Positions 41,046 through 50,075 of a stretch of DNA of 64,000 bases are shown in pieces. Made by a program: the position numbers and the translations under genes. The notes below the pieces were generated by a model, which had not been told where the DNA came from, did no database searches, and worked only from the letters and a program-made list of their open reading frames with translations. Origin of the DNA: Macrostomum hystrix (Eukaryota; Platyhelminthes; Macrostomidae); the NCBI GenBank assembly GCA_950097015.1, contig CATNEN010000038.1, positions 1,612,001-1,676,000 on the forward strand. The letters are read 5' to 3'. The stretch's first letter is position 1. Each line of letters opens with the position of its first letter.

Positions 41046-41846
41046 TTAAATTACAGTTCTTTTTTCTTTGTTGATCATCACAAACTGGTAAGGTTGATTC
41101 CACTTTTCATAGCAAAGATTAACGAATTCCTCCTGTGAAATCTTTCTGTTGGAGTTTTTTGTTGGATTTACAAAATGGGCAGGCGCAATGACCTCATTGT
41201 AAAATCTTTTTAGCCTGTCCTGTGGAATTGTTGGAAACAGGAGGATCAGATTGCAGTTCCCACGAATTGTTTTGTTCGGGAGCTCGAACCAGTTCTGAGC
41301 AATGTAAATTACGTTACAATTGTTGTGCCGTCCTCTTGTAAAATAGTTTTCTATCTGCTTCTGTGGGCCTGTCATGCAATCATCAAAGACAATCAAATGT
41401 TTTCTCCCCTTTTCTAGCTCATCTGGTTGGGGTAGAAGTTTGGTCTTAGGATCAACCTGCGGATCTCCGTATGTGAACACTTTAATGTTCTGCCATTTTT
41501 CATTGTCTTTGAGGTACTTTGCATATTCGGCAGCTACAATTTCTGGGTTACTGGGAAGGCGCTTTTGGTTATTAAAACATTGAATAATGTTCTCTTTGGT
41601 CAGTTTGTTTTGAAGTCCAGAGATCAACATTTTATACTCATCTTGATACAGGGTGGGAGAGTAGATGTGCAGAGTGTCATAGTCGATAAAGCCAGGTCTA
41701 AGAAGCATGTTAAAGACTCTGAATGTTTTACCTGAACCTGACGAACCAACAACAATGCATCTGAAGTGACCCGGGATTGACTCATGATGAGAAAACTTAA
41801 TCTGATTACGTGTCCAGTGAGGATTGAAGTCGTTTGAAAAGTCCAT
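41046..41846 (-). CDS. DNA-packaging ATPase, A32/FtsK-HerA type (266 aa)
   Basis: Walker A is VVGSSGSGKT (residues 32-41). Walker B is HLIVFDDCM (150-158), with the double acid expected for FtsK/A32 ATPases. FTRGRHNNCNVIYIAQN is the sensor region with a Gln-Asn end. It pumps the genome into capsids in PRD1/adenovirus-lineage viruses. Complete by length. Confidence 0.95.
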   Translation of the reverse strand: MDFSNDFNPHWTRNQIKFSHHESIPGHFRCIVVGSSGSGKTFRVFNMLLRPGFIDYDTLHIYSPTLYQDEYKMLISGLQNKLTKENIIQCFNNQKRLPSNPEIVAAEYAKYLKDNEKWQNIKVFTYGDPQVDPKTKLLPQPDELEKGRKHLIVFDDCMTGPQKQIENYFTRGRHNNCNVIYIAQNWFELPNKTIRGNCNLILLFPTIPQDRLKRFYNEVIAPAHFVNPTKNSNRKISQEEFVNLCYEKWNQPYQFVMINKEKRTVI

Positions 41847-42049
41847 TTTTCTATGATGAAAAATAAATTAAAAAAGTAAATCATTTATAAGATGTGTCTA
41901 GGACTTAGATGTGTCTAGGACTTAGATGTGTCTATTTGGGACTTAGATGTGTCTATTTGGGACTTAGATGTGTCTATTTGGGACTTAGATGTGTCTATTT
42001 GGGACTAGTCTTGTACCCTTACATGTCTTGTACCCTCGAAAAGCACCCT

Positions 42050-42460
42050 TTAGTCAAATTTGAAACCACTTCCTTTTTTAATGCTAGCTATGCTAGCTCT
42101 CATCTTCTCGTAGATTGCAGGGTCCACACTGTCTGGATTCGGGGCCAGCGGAGCCAGCGGAGCCAGCGGAGCCAGCGGAGCCAATGGTGGCTGAATATCT
42201 TGTGTTACAGTATCCTTTATCTTTTTAGCCGCAGTGACAACGCTTCCCACAGATTCAGCCACGTTCTTAATATTATCTTTGTTCTCACTAATGACTTTAA
42301 AGACCCGGGCACCCTGTGCAATTATATCAGCAAGACCATTCCCGGAGCGTTCTTTCCTCGGATAGTGGCCTGCCGGGAAAAGTCCGGATCCACGCTTAAT
42401 TAGATTAAGTTCCTCCTTGTCATAGTATTTGCTCACGTCTTTTTCGAAAATAATCGGCAT
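42050..42460 (-). CDS. pVI-like minor capsid protein candidate (136 aa)
   Basis: The N-terminal RGSGLFPAGHY and GNGLADIIAQGARVFKVI form an amphipathic helix region. A linker with a four-fold (APL)-type repeat, encoded by the 12-base tandem repeat at 42,140-42,185, comes next, and the C-terminus is IKKGSGFKFD. The layout (short Gly-flanked N-terminal peptide, amphipathic helix, Pro-rich linker, small basic tail) resembles adenoviral pVI. The call is by layout, not by clear homology. Confidence 0.55.
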   Translation of the reverse strand: MPIIFEKDVSKYYDKEELNLIKRGSGLFPAGHYPRKERSGNGLADIIAQGARVFKVISENKDNIKNVAESVGSVVTAAKKIKDTVTQDIQPPLAPLAPLAPLAPLAPNPDSVDPAIYEKMRASIASIKKGSGFKFD

Positions 42461-42477
42461 TTTTATTAGGGAAGAAA

Positions 42478-43659
42478 TTATTTTTTGTTAAAACGTGAAA
42501 GCAGAAGCTCTCTTGCCCGTTTGTCGATATACTTCTTTTCCATCATTTTGTCCAGGATGTTGACAAATTCTTTTCTATTTTCGTCTTTCATGCCAGTCTT
42601 TGCAGCTCCAAGAAGAACAGCCACTCGCTTATAGATGTCAGAAATTCCTTTTCCTTGAAATGATTGGTCAGTGGAGGACTGGTCGGTGGAGGACTGGGGT
42701 GAACTCTCAACTGCTCTTTGTTGTGGTGTGAACACTCTTGCTTTGATTTTATTCATTTGAGCTGGGGAGAAATTTTCTAGTTGTTGCCAGGCATCTGGGT
42801 GATCATTTTTATATTTAGCTACTTGAGTCGGATCTGCATTTTCAAGGGCACTGAGTACGTCTTCGGGTTTGAATGTTTGTTGCTGCTGTGGCGGTTGCTG
42901 CTGGGGCGGTTGCTGCTGGGGCGGTTGCTGCTGGGGCGGTTGCTGTTCTAGATATTTTATGGCATCTTCTTGATCTGGCAAACCAAACCATTGTTTAAAA
43001 TGCTTGTACTTTTTGAATCTAGTCAGGATGACACCGTTGTCATGCATTATTTTCAGAACTTGTGGGACCTTTAGTATTTCTATATCTCTAGCAAGAGCAA
43101 AACTCACTAGATCTCTATAGTTCTTTAGCTGCTTGTCCGAAATTTTCTCTTGGTTCTTAGTCATAAAATTCAGTAAGGTTTCTGTGTAAATTATTCTCTT
43201 AGTTTCTGAGCCTTTGACAACAGAAATATGGTTCTTATTTATGTCGATAAAATATTCCACTGGTTCATTATAAATGTTTTTTCTCCACATACTTATTCCA
43301 AATACATATTTCCCATCATGTTCTGCGCGTTCTACTGGTCCAAAAAAGTTATCTGTCACTTTTAGTTGTGACTGTTGTGGGACTTGGACTTGCGGATCTG
43401 CAGATTGTTGTATCTGCGGTGCTTCTGGAATTTTGTCCAAAGCCTTTTGCACCTGGGTTTCCTGTATGTCGTCAATAGTTTCTTTGACTTGATCAATATT
43501 TTTCTTAGCTTCTCCATACCCGGGTTTATGAAACTCTGTGGCTGCTTGGACAAACTCATTGTAGGATTGTTGCTCCTTATTGATTAGCCCGGTAACTCTC
43601 TTTTCTGCTTGTGCTAGCTTCTCCAATTCAGATATTTGGTGCGCATTTTTTCGCTTCAT
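42478..43659 (-). CDS. Polinton protein of unknown function (393 aa, PQQQ repeats)
   Basis: Three parts are visible: an N-terminal coiled coil (~1-75), a central globular part (~110-235, with VFGISMWRKNIY and VVKGSETKRIIYTETLLNFM), and a C-terminal Pro/Gln-rich linker (tandem QQPPQQ units at ~240-262) leading to a helical end. The gene is divergent from the major capsid gene across an A/T-rich spacer. Proteins of similar size lie beside the capsid genes in many Polintons, but I do not recognise a function. Confidence 0.7.
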   Translation of the reverse strand: MKRKNAHQISELEKLAQAEKRVTGLINKEQQSYNEFVQAATEFHKPGYGEAKKNIDQVKETIDDIQETQVQKALDKIPEAPQIQQSADPQVQVPQQSQLKVTDNFFGPVERAEHDGKYVFGISMWRKNIYNEPVEYFIDINKNHISVVKGSETKRIIYTETLLNFMTKNQEKISDKQLKNYRDLVSFALARDIEILKVPQVLKIMHDNGVILTRFKKYKHFKQWFGLPDQEDAIKYLEQQPPQQQPPQQQPPQQQPPQQQQTFKPEDVLSALENADPTQVAKYKNDHPDAWQQLENFSPAQMNKIKARVFTPQQRAVESSPQSSTDQSSTDQSFQGKGISDIYKRVAVLLGAAKTGMKDENRKEFVNILDKMMEKKYIDKRARELLLSRFNKK

Positions 43660-43689
43660 TTCTTATTTTATTTTTTTTTAGTTTAAAAA

Positions 43690-44976
43690 ATGAACGACCC
43701 ACTGACACCAGTTTTCTACAAAATTAACAAGCCTATTTTGAGTGATGATAGCACAATCAAAGCGACTCAAGTAAGAGTTCCCAGTCAGGAAAATCAGAAT
43801 GAAACTAATCTTGGTCCTGGTCAAACACTGACATTCACCTACAATGGATGTTCGTCTCTGGTTAGTGTGCACAGTCTTAAGAGCGGTTTCCATATGACAT
43901 TTCAATTCAAGACAAAAGGAGGTGCGGATGCAGCTCATGCTAACGTTGAAAAGCATGATGCAGATGTGGCTCTGATTAGTAACTTTTGGGCGTACATGTT
44001 CAAGGAGTTTAGTGTATCGAATGGGAGCACAGAGTTGGAGCGAATCGCCAACTTTGGAATTGTCTATGACGCTCATTGTTTGATCGAGAATCCAGATTTT
44101 ATTCAGTTGGGGAGTGGTGCGGGTTTCATTGCAGATGAAAAAGAAGGAGATATCAATGACAGTGGCTATAAAAAGAGGAAGAAGAGATACAACTATGCGT
44201 TGCAAGGTGCTGATGATGCTGCTAAGAACCCGCTGTATCGGACTGTTGATGTATTCGTACCACTGAGATTCATGAGTGGATTCTGTAATACATTTAATCG
44301 ACTGACTAGTAACTTCAGCTACACCTTTAAGATGACTAGAGATGATCGCAGTAGAGTGTTGTGGACTGGGGCGGACCACACTAGGATGGAAGTGAAGCTA
44401 ACCGGAATCGAGCTGTATTTGGAAGTCATTGAGCCAAAGACCGCACTAAAAGCAGATTATCTCAAGGCAATAGAGAAGGACATTGATGTCGCCTACACGG
44501 CCTACATGTGTCGAGATGAGCGAAACGAAACCAGAACAAACATCTGCATTAAAGAGGGATCATGCAGCAATCCTAGGTATATTATTATTAACATGAGAAA
44601 CCCAAATAACATTATACGCTACATGCATGGAGATGTGCGGTCCATTCAGCATGAAATCAGTGATAATCTTTACCCCGCACTGCCACAAAATGGAAATTTC
44701 AGTCAGAACAAGATTAGCAAATTTTACAGCGAGTTGGTCGACTTGGCTGTGAAAGAGAACAATGGAATTGCTATCACTGCTCTTCAATATGGAACTCTTT
44801 ATCCAATGTTTGGTGCTGATGTGTCTGCCAGACAAATGCCTACTGATAACAGCCCTGTGAATATCGTGACTAACATTGAGAGGACTGCAGCAACTGCTGT
44901 TGACCTGTACATTATCTATGCGTTCGAGAGGAAGGTGAAGCTTAACATGATCAACAATTCATCCAGTAAAGTTTAA
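43690..44976 (+). CDS. Major capsid protein, double jelly-roll type (428 aa)
   Basis: Length, neighbourhood (next to minor capsid, ATPase, protease) and beta-rich pattern fit the adintovirus-type hexon. Examples are FTYNGCSSLVSVHSLKSGFH, SYTFKMTRDDRSRVLW, and a C-terminal TAVDLYIIYAFERKVKL strand typical of the end of the second jelly roll. It is shorter than classical Polinton MCPs (often above 600 residues). No frameshift or stop. Confidence 0.82.
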   Translation: MNDPLTPVFYKINKPILSDDSTIKATQVRVPSQENQNETNLGPGQTLTFTYNGCSSLVSVHSLKSGFHMTFQFKTKGGADAAHANVEKHDADVALISNFWAYMFKEFSVSNGSTELERIANFGIVYDAHCLIENPDFIQLGSGAGFIADEKEGDINDSGYKKRKKRYNYALQGADDAAKNPLYRTVDVFVPLRFMSGFCNTFNRLTSNFSYTFKMTRDDRSRVLWTGADHTRMEVKLTGIELYLEVIEPKTALKADYLKAIEKDIDVAYTAYMCRDERNETRTNICIKEGSCSNPRYIIINMRNPNNIIRYMHGDVRSIQHEISDNLYPALPQNGNFSQNKISKFYSELVDLAVKENNGIAITALQYGTLYPMFGADVSARQMPTDNSPVNIVTNIERTAATAVDLYIIYAFERKVKLNMINNSSSKV

Positions 44977-45001
44977 ATATTTTTTTTTTCGGGGCTGAAA
45001 A

Positions 45002-45814
45002 ATGTTAGCGATTGCTGAAAGACTAAATAATATTATTTCTCACTCTAAGGAGAGCATTCCTATTACAATAGCTGGGCGAATTAATGACTCAAACGGGATA
45101 TTTGTTGAAAAATTAGAGCAGGCGATTCGTCTGGATCCAGGTGCTAATTACCATGTATATCTTAACGACTTCACTGGTTGGTCAAACGTTCCCAATGTGA
45201 CAGCAGCAAATAATAAGTTTCATTACAAATGGAAAGGTGTAGCAGCAGAAGCTGTGGTATTCCCTGTGAGCACACAGGGCGTGGACACCTATAATTACTT
45301 TCTAGAAAACGTCTTTACTAAAAGAGGCCATTTTGAAACACCCAATGCGAGTAAGCCAGAGAAGAAACTGTTCCCTGTCAAACTATCCTATGATCTCACT
45401 GTAATGAGAGTGGTCATGCAAGTTCACAAAGAAGCGGAGGTTGAATTTAGAGATGACACTTGGTATAAGGAATTGGGATTCGAGAAGAAAGTTTATAAGG
45501 CGGAATCCGGGGAAAGCGGTCTGTTCTTAGCACCCAATATCGCAGACATTGTAAAGGGTTTGAATATTCTAATCAGAAGTAATCTCAGTCTTGATTGGGT
45601 ATTTAAGGGAAAGCGAACGAATATTTTGTACAACATCTCAAACTCTGTTGCTGGAGGACAGATGCTGGTAGAGAAACCAAATCCAGTGAAAAGAGTTGTG
45701 CTAAGTAATAAGGAGATTCACGAGATTGTGCTGCAGTTTGAGACGGAAGATGGTGTTGGCGTTGATTTCAACGGTGAAGAGTTTGTATTGACGTTGATCA
45801 TTGAGAGAATGTGA
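45002..45814 (+). CDS. Minor capsid (penton-like) protein, single jelly roll (270 aa)
   Basis: It follows the MCP directly, as in other Polintons. IPITIAGRINDSNGIFVE and the late strands PVKRVVLSNKEIHEIVLQF and FVLTLIIERM give the alternating beta pattern of the penton-base-like jelly roll. It should occupy the fivefold vertices. Confidence 0.8.
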   Translation: MLAIAERLNNIISHSKESIPITIAGRINDSNGIFVEKLEQAIRLDPGANYHVYLNDFTGWSNVPNVTAANNKFHYKWKGVAAEAVVFPVSTQGVDTYNYFLENVFTKRGHFETPNASKPEKKLFPVKLSYDLTVMRVVMQVHKEAEVEFRDDTWYKELGFEKKVYKAESGESGLFLAPNIADIVKGLNILIRSNLSLDWVFKGKRTNILYNISNSVAGGQMLVEKPNPVKRVVLSNKEIHEIVLQFETEDGVGVDFNGEEFVLTLIIERM

Positions 45815-45827
45815 AAAAAAAAACATT

Positions 45828-46067
45828 TTACAATTGCCTAATGATTTCTGCAAAGTTATAGTAGCTGTCATAGTCCTTGACGTAGGTTACTCCATACTTA
45901 TGAAACCAGTGACTTTGGAGAGCTTGATTAATATTAGGGACATTGATATCGACGTTGGGACAATATTTCTTCATGTACTCGCTGCATTCTTGTTTGCATT
46001 GGTACTTACTCTTGTAATTAGGCTCATGCCTTTTGTAATAAGATCCTGGAGAGACGATTGGGAGCAT
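45828..46067 (-). CDS. Small TIR-borne ORF, right copy (79 aa)
   Basis: The inverted partner of 31,711-31,947, with the same start. Its DNA is identical by eye through HKYGV; it then carries one extra codon (T-Y-V-K instead of I-I-K). The end reads R-Q-L with CAA-TTG-TAA, where the left copy has CAG-CTA-TAG. Confidence 0.65.
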   Translation of the reverse strand: MLPIVSPGSYYKRHEPNYKSKYQCKQECSEYMKKYCPNVDINVPNINQALQSHWFHKYGVTYVKDYDSYYNFAEIIRQL

Positions 46068-46525
46068 TTTTAATAAGAATTTAATTTTTTTTCGGAGGAT
46101 GAGCACCCAAGGTTTGGGGTCTTGATTGGGATTTTAGTGCTAATTTGATTGTCTTGGCACGCTTTTTGCAGCTTCGCTATTTTGTGCATGATCTCTTAGG
46201 GAGTGGCTGCGATAATTTGTTTTGTCCAAGATGTGCAACTCACAAACTGGAAAGTATTTTTTTTTTGGCGGGGAACCTTGTTCCTTCAGGAAAGGTAATG
46301 GTTTATTTATTAAGGAGGCTGCGATAATTTTTGTCCTAGATATTCAACTTACAAACTGATGTGGAATATTAAAAGTAGAGAATTTAGAATACGGAGACGG
46401 AGTTTTTTAGAGAGAGGCGGGGACCCTTTTTTTCCTGATCTCTTCGGGAATAATAAAAGTAATGGTTTGTGGATAATGGAGGCTGCGATTATTTTTGTCC
46501 TAGAAGCCCCCTCTTGCATACTACT
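45830..46525. repeat. Polinton right terminal inverted repeat
   Basis: Inverted copy of 31,252-31,945; ends ...cttgcatactact, followed by the target duplication. Confidence 0.93.
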
Positions 46526-46531
46526 GAAGCC
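46526..46531. repeat. Polinton target-site duplication, right (gaagcc)
   Basis: Identical to 31,246-31,251 and in register with the 35-bp minisatellite unit. Confidence 0.93.
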
Positions 46532-46630
46532 ACACTCCTGCACTCATTACTGATGCCATAGAGGCCACACTCCTGCACTCATTCCTGATCCCATAGAAGC
46601 CACACTCCTACACTCATTCCTGATCTCATT
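46526..46630. repeat. 35-bp minisatellite, right part
   Basis: Three units (gaagccacactcctgcactc...) continue the array interrupted by the Polinton, and end 28 bases from calpain exon 6. Confidence 0.92.
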
Positions 46631-46657
46631 CCATCCATCGAAAATCCATAAGTTTAC

Positions 46658-46968
46658 CAAAAGAATTTGGTGTTCAGAGCCCTGTTGCTGTTTGGCTTCT
46701 GGTAGATCTGGTAACCGATGCTCAGCAGTTCAAATCCTACTGCCCGACACCGCTTCGGGTTGATCTGCATCAGACCGACTATCACGGGAACTCTGTTGTC
46801 ACCGGAAGCGTTTTTCGAATCAATGACCTTGACGTGAAACTGTGGATTTGCCGCATAGCTGCTCATGTAGTTCGTGCAGCCGCCAGCGCTGACTCGCCTT
46901 CTCCAAGTGCCCCTGCGACTAGCCGTGTCCCAGCGGGCCGCATCGGACAGGTGGCACATATCCAACCT
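46658..46968 (-). CDS. Calpain-like gene, exon 6 (C2-like domain, first half)
   Basis: Acceptor ttacgcag|AGGTTG (phase 0), donor TTTTG|gtaaac (phase 2). It encodes RLDMCHLSDA, TWRRRVSAGGCTNY, NPQFHVKV, VIVGLMQINPKRCRAVGFE and SIGYQIYQKPN. These are the classical calpain landmarks after the protease core: LEICNL, G.W..G.sAGGC.N, NPQf, vGLmQ..rr, iGf.iY. The donor lies just 28 bases from the interrupted minisatellite. Confidence 0.94.
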
Positions 46969-47042
46969 CTGCGTAATGATGCGAATGAAATCTGTGGCCG
47001 AGCTGGTGTTGAATGCTCACGATAACTCGTGCAGTTATGGTA

Positions 47043-47412
47043 ATAACAGTATAATAATAATTGCACGAGGGCTGCGGGCAATGGAACATCATTTGGTGAC
47101 ACTAAACCCGTAGCCAGACAATTCTGCCCATTTCGCTGACTCCTGAGCACACACGCACATGGATACTGTACACAGGCATACGCTCACACAGGAGTGTACA
47201 TCTGCCCTGACTTTCTCATCGTCAGGCAGTGTAAATTTTACTGTGACTTGGAGGTTGGCCCTCAATGGTGTAAATTGCACGACAAACCCCCAAGCCTTCT
47301 CTCCGCGGCTGCGCCCCAAATAGATGTGGAGTCGCCGTGGAATCGAACTTACGAGAAGAACCTTGGTGCGAGAGGCAAACGCGTTAACCGCTCTGCCACC
47401 TACCCCCGGGCC
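47043..47412 (-). mobile_element. tRNA-derived SINE, family B (full copy, minus) in calpain intron 5
   Basis: Flanked by an 11-base duplication cagttatggta (47,032-47,042 and 47,413-47,423). On the minus strand the tRNA-like head has box A tggcagagcggttaacgcg and box B aagttcgattccacg. The body follows with ggcttgggggtttgtcgtgc, gatgagaaagtcagggcaga and ggagtcagcgaaatgggcag, and the tail is attattattatactg. The other family-B copies were judged against this one. Confidence 0.88.
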
Positions 47413-47761
47413 CAGTTATGGTATGAACCGGGAGCAAATTATAATAAATTCAAAGTAAATATATGACCAGGCTGTAATGAAGAGTCCAGGACGACTGGCT
47501 AGGAATTCTTCACAATCTGATGAATTTCGTAAAGCTAAATATTCAGATTTTGTTATTGTTCTGTTACGCAGACTTTGGTGTACCCGTACGAGTCTTACCC
47601 TACGAGTAGCAAGTACCATAGGGCAAATCATGATTAGACTGACTCAGATTAATAAATTGTTTGCTATTGTGTGCTACCTTGTTCACTTGCGTAAAAAGAT
47701 ACGACCATAATGCATTCCAACTGCGAACAAGAGCATTCAGCTAGTATGTTAAGCAGCTTAC

Positions 47762-47983
47762 GGTGAAGCTCGCGCAGAAGTCGGCGATGCTCATCCAGAA
47801 CTCATCTTCTCTGGCTGACGTCACACCTAGGCGAGCCCTCTCGCCGGCTGATAGAAGCTTCCAATCCCTGGATTTTCTGCCCCACGCGCCGGTCCACACG
47901 CCGCTGGTCCCCCCGTAAGGGTCGCGAAGGCGCACCAGATGTACAGACACTGTGTTCCCAGGTGAAGTCACTCTATCGATGAC
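47762..47983 (-). CDS. Calpain-like gene, exon 5 (protease core PC2; Asn replaced)
   Basis: Acceptor cctccgtaag|GTCATC, donor TTCACC|gtaagc, phase 0 both sides. It encodes VIDRVTSPGNTVSVHLVRLR, then DPYGG, VWTGAWGRKSRDW and EDEFWMSIADFCASFT. The family pattern is RNPWG...W.G.WSD.S..W...D.GeFWMs..DF...F. Here RNPWG is RDPYG, so the catalytic Asn is Asp (residue 275 of my assembled chain), and the usual Asp after WS is absent (WGRKS). Confidence 0.93.
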
Positions 47984-48360
47984 CTTACGGAGGGGAAACG
48001 AAATACGCGCAGGTTGATTGATTGGTACTAAACAACGTCGAACTATCTGGAAAAATAACTCACCTTAGCGCCACCTGTCACCAGCATCATATTAAGATCT
48101 TTCGCCACTTCAGTATTCATTTTTACCTGAGAAATGTTGTTGCGATGTTTTAGCTATAAAGGGTAGGCGCAGACTTCACTACTTTGAGTGTACTTCTGCC
48201 TTCGAATTTCTCTGGCAATCGATGTACTCACTCACTCGCAGTACAATGACTATATTGATTTTTCTTTGAGTTTATTAGCTGAGAAAACCTATTTAATCGT
48301 CTGTTTTCCTCATTCTCCCACTTAATTTGCCTGCTCAATTAGCAGTAAAACTGAACCCAC

Positions 48361-48709
48361 AGCTTTCAAGTCCGTGACCAGGTATTCACGGCCAGTGTGC
48401 AGTCCGCAGCTCTTCGATTTCTCCGGTTTGTCTGCGCCCAGGATCGCGCAGCTCATCAAGCAGCGGCGCCGGTCTGCCTCCAGCATGGTGTAGAACAGGC
48501 TGGTCGGAGACTTTGACATTCTGGGCGCCAGGCTGACAGTGATGCCACCAGTGAAGTCCTCTATGGCTTCGCTGAAGAGGCCATTGTTAAGCGCATCATA
48601 GCTGCCCAATAGCTTGGCGTAGGCCTTCTCCAGCAGGGCCACCCAGAACTGGTCCTGCTCTGAGGAGTGCATGAGCACCAGCTGACTGCTGTCTGACAGC
48701 AATGGCAGC
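48361..48709 (-). CDS. Calpain-like gene, exon 4 (protease core; His replaced)
   Basis: Acceptor cgccgacag|GCTGCC, donor AAAGCT|gtgggt. It encodes LPLLSDSSQLVLMHSSEQDQ, then FWVALLEKAYAKLLGSYDAL and IEDFTGGITVSL, all canonical for calpain. The segment normally reading GHAYSVT is GREYLVT, so the catalytic His is Arg (residue 245). It is joined in phase 2 to exon 3 (DD|R|LP). Confidence 0.93.
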
Positions 48710-48954
48710 CTGTCGGCGAGGTGGTTCAACAGCGATTGATTGGGTCCTACTGCGCATTTATATAAATTCTGTTTCCTATGATCTATAGCCTACTGTCAGT
48801 GAGAACCAGTAGTATATAGTGTCAAGCGAATCCACTATAACAGTACGCGTAGAAAGTATAAGAAAAGTTCGGAAATTTGCTGAGATTTAATGTTGAAATT
48901 CGGATCTTCCAGAGCTGCAAGAAAGCTTAGAAACCCCGCCGCTTAAAACCTCAC

Positions 48955-49120
48955 CTGTCGTCCACGATCACGTGGACCCACTCGCCGCACTGCCAGAAGC
49001 GAAAGTAGAATAACCCGCAATAGTTGCCGCTATTAAAATCCTGATCCCGCGGCACAACATTGTTGAAGAGGTCCGGGTACAGCGATAGAGAGGCCAGTAC
49101 TGAGAGAAGCCAGAAGTCGT
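48955..49120 (-). CDS. Calpain-like gene, exon 3 (protease core PC1; Cys replaced)
   Basis: Acceptor tcacctag|ACGACT, donor GACAG|gtgagg. With the last G of exon 2 it reads D-D-F-W-L-L-S-V-L-A-S-L, where active calpains have G-D-C-W-F-L-A-A-I-A-S-L. The nucleophile Cys is therefore Phe (residue 85). The rest is normal (LFNNVVPRDQDF, YFRFWQCGEWVHVIVDDR), so this is a point loss in a well-kept fold. Confidence 0.93.
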
Positions 49121-49907
49121 CTAGGTGATGTCCAATGAAGGTGTTTCTAACTTTATCAATGATAAATAACTCTTTCCTATTGAAGCCTTTTTAGCATCGC
49201 TCTCAGCTATTTAGCAGCAATGTTTTAACACTGAATGACTAATTACTTGTGGATATTAAGTGGTTTAAGTATTAGCCGAGCTAGTTTATAACACAGAACT
49301 AGTAATTTATTGTTTAGTAGATATATGCTATTTTGTGCTTAAATATTTTGTTTGAGTTGCAACGTTTATTTGATTCTTGAACTTTTAGATGCTTAGCAGT
49401 GATAATAAGATTAATTTTACTCTCTCAGTTGGTTGTCATATAGATTGTTTGGAAGGCTTATAGTCTAGCATGTTTGGTTAATAGGTAATGTTGGTAGACT
49501 GCCCTCCAACAACTCTCAGAATCCCAATTTTTAACTATCAATATGCTTCACTCGTATGTAAACTGTTGGTTTCTATCGATATTTTTAGATTGGTTTGACC
49601 ATTGACAGGCCACTAAAGAGCTAATGCAAATAACAAAACCAACTATTTACTAAAATGAAAATATCTGCCATTGTTGTCAGCTATTCACTCGGCTCGTGCT
49701 TCTCAAATTCAGCAACTGCGAATTTCCCAAAGCAAAAGCAACTTTTAGTATCTCAATGCAGCTACTTTTCGTGTGACAGACGTTCATAGTCACCAAAATC
49801 GATCCTCAGAGTTTTAGAACTCGCACAGAGCACCCAAGAAGAGTTGCAGTCAACAATAACTCCAGGTTTGAGCATACCGCTATAGACCAAAACTCAAACC
49901 AACTCAC
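49121..49907. other. Calpain intron 2
   Basis: A 787-base AT-rich intron with no repeat or ORF of note. Confidence 0.6.
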
Positions 49908-49977
49908 CCAGGCTGCCCTGTTTGACATCGAAACGACCGCCGTTTTGAGCAATGAATTTAGGCGCCCCATGAATTTC
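49908..49977 (-). CDS. Calpain-like gene, exon 2
   Basis: Acceptor cccattag|GAAATT, donor CAGCCTGG|gtgagt, phase 0 in and phase 1 out. It encodes EIHGAPKFIAQNGGRFDVKQ and GSL, the calpain segment immediately before the catalytic Cys (P-F...RfDv.QG.LGDC). Confidence 0.92.
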
Positions 49978-50075
49978 CTAATGGGATGTGGCGTTTTGTA
50001 AGGCAATTTTTTGGAAGGTGATCAAAGCTCGTTTTAAAATAAACACTGTAATTGAGTACCACTAAGTCTGCGCAC

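Larger units (their letters stand above)
31252..46525. mobile_element. Complete Polinton/Maverick (adintovirus-like) element, 15.27 kb
   Basis: Bounded by a perfect 6-bp target duplication and inverted terminal repeats starting agtagtatgcaagagggggc. It carries the full Polinton core: RVE integrase, protein-primed PolB, adenain-like protease, A32/FtsK-type ATPase, double-jelly-roll major capsid and single-jelly-roll minor capsid. Alongside are phospholipase A2-like, pX-like and pVI-like genes, a set known from adintoviruses. All ORFs are open, the outer ~640 bases of the two TIRs are identical by eye, and codon usage is clearly more A/T-rich than in the host exons. These points indicate a recent insertion that may still be competent. 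It lies in intron 6 of the calpain gene. Confidence 0.95.

Noticed and set aside
41909-42403. 164-codon plus-strand ORF in the Polinton
   Set aside because: Its first part is a short tandem repeat and the rest is antisense to the pVI-like gene, which has the proper leader.
47340-47412. tRNA gene on the minus strand at the SINE-B head
   Set aside because: Same reasons, and the 11-bp target duplication marks it as a SINE.
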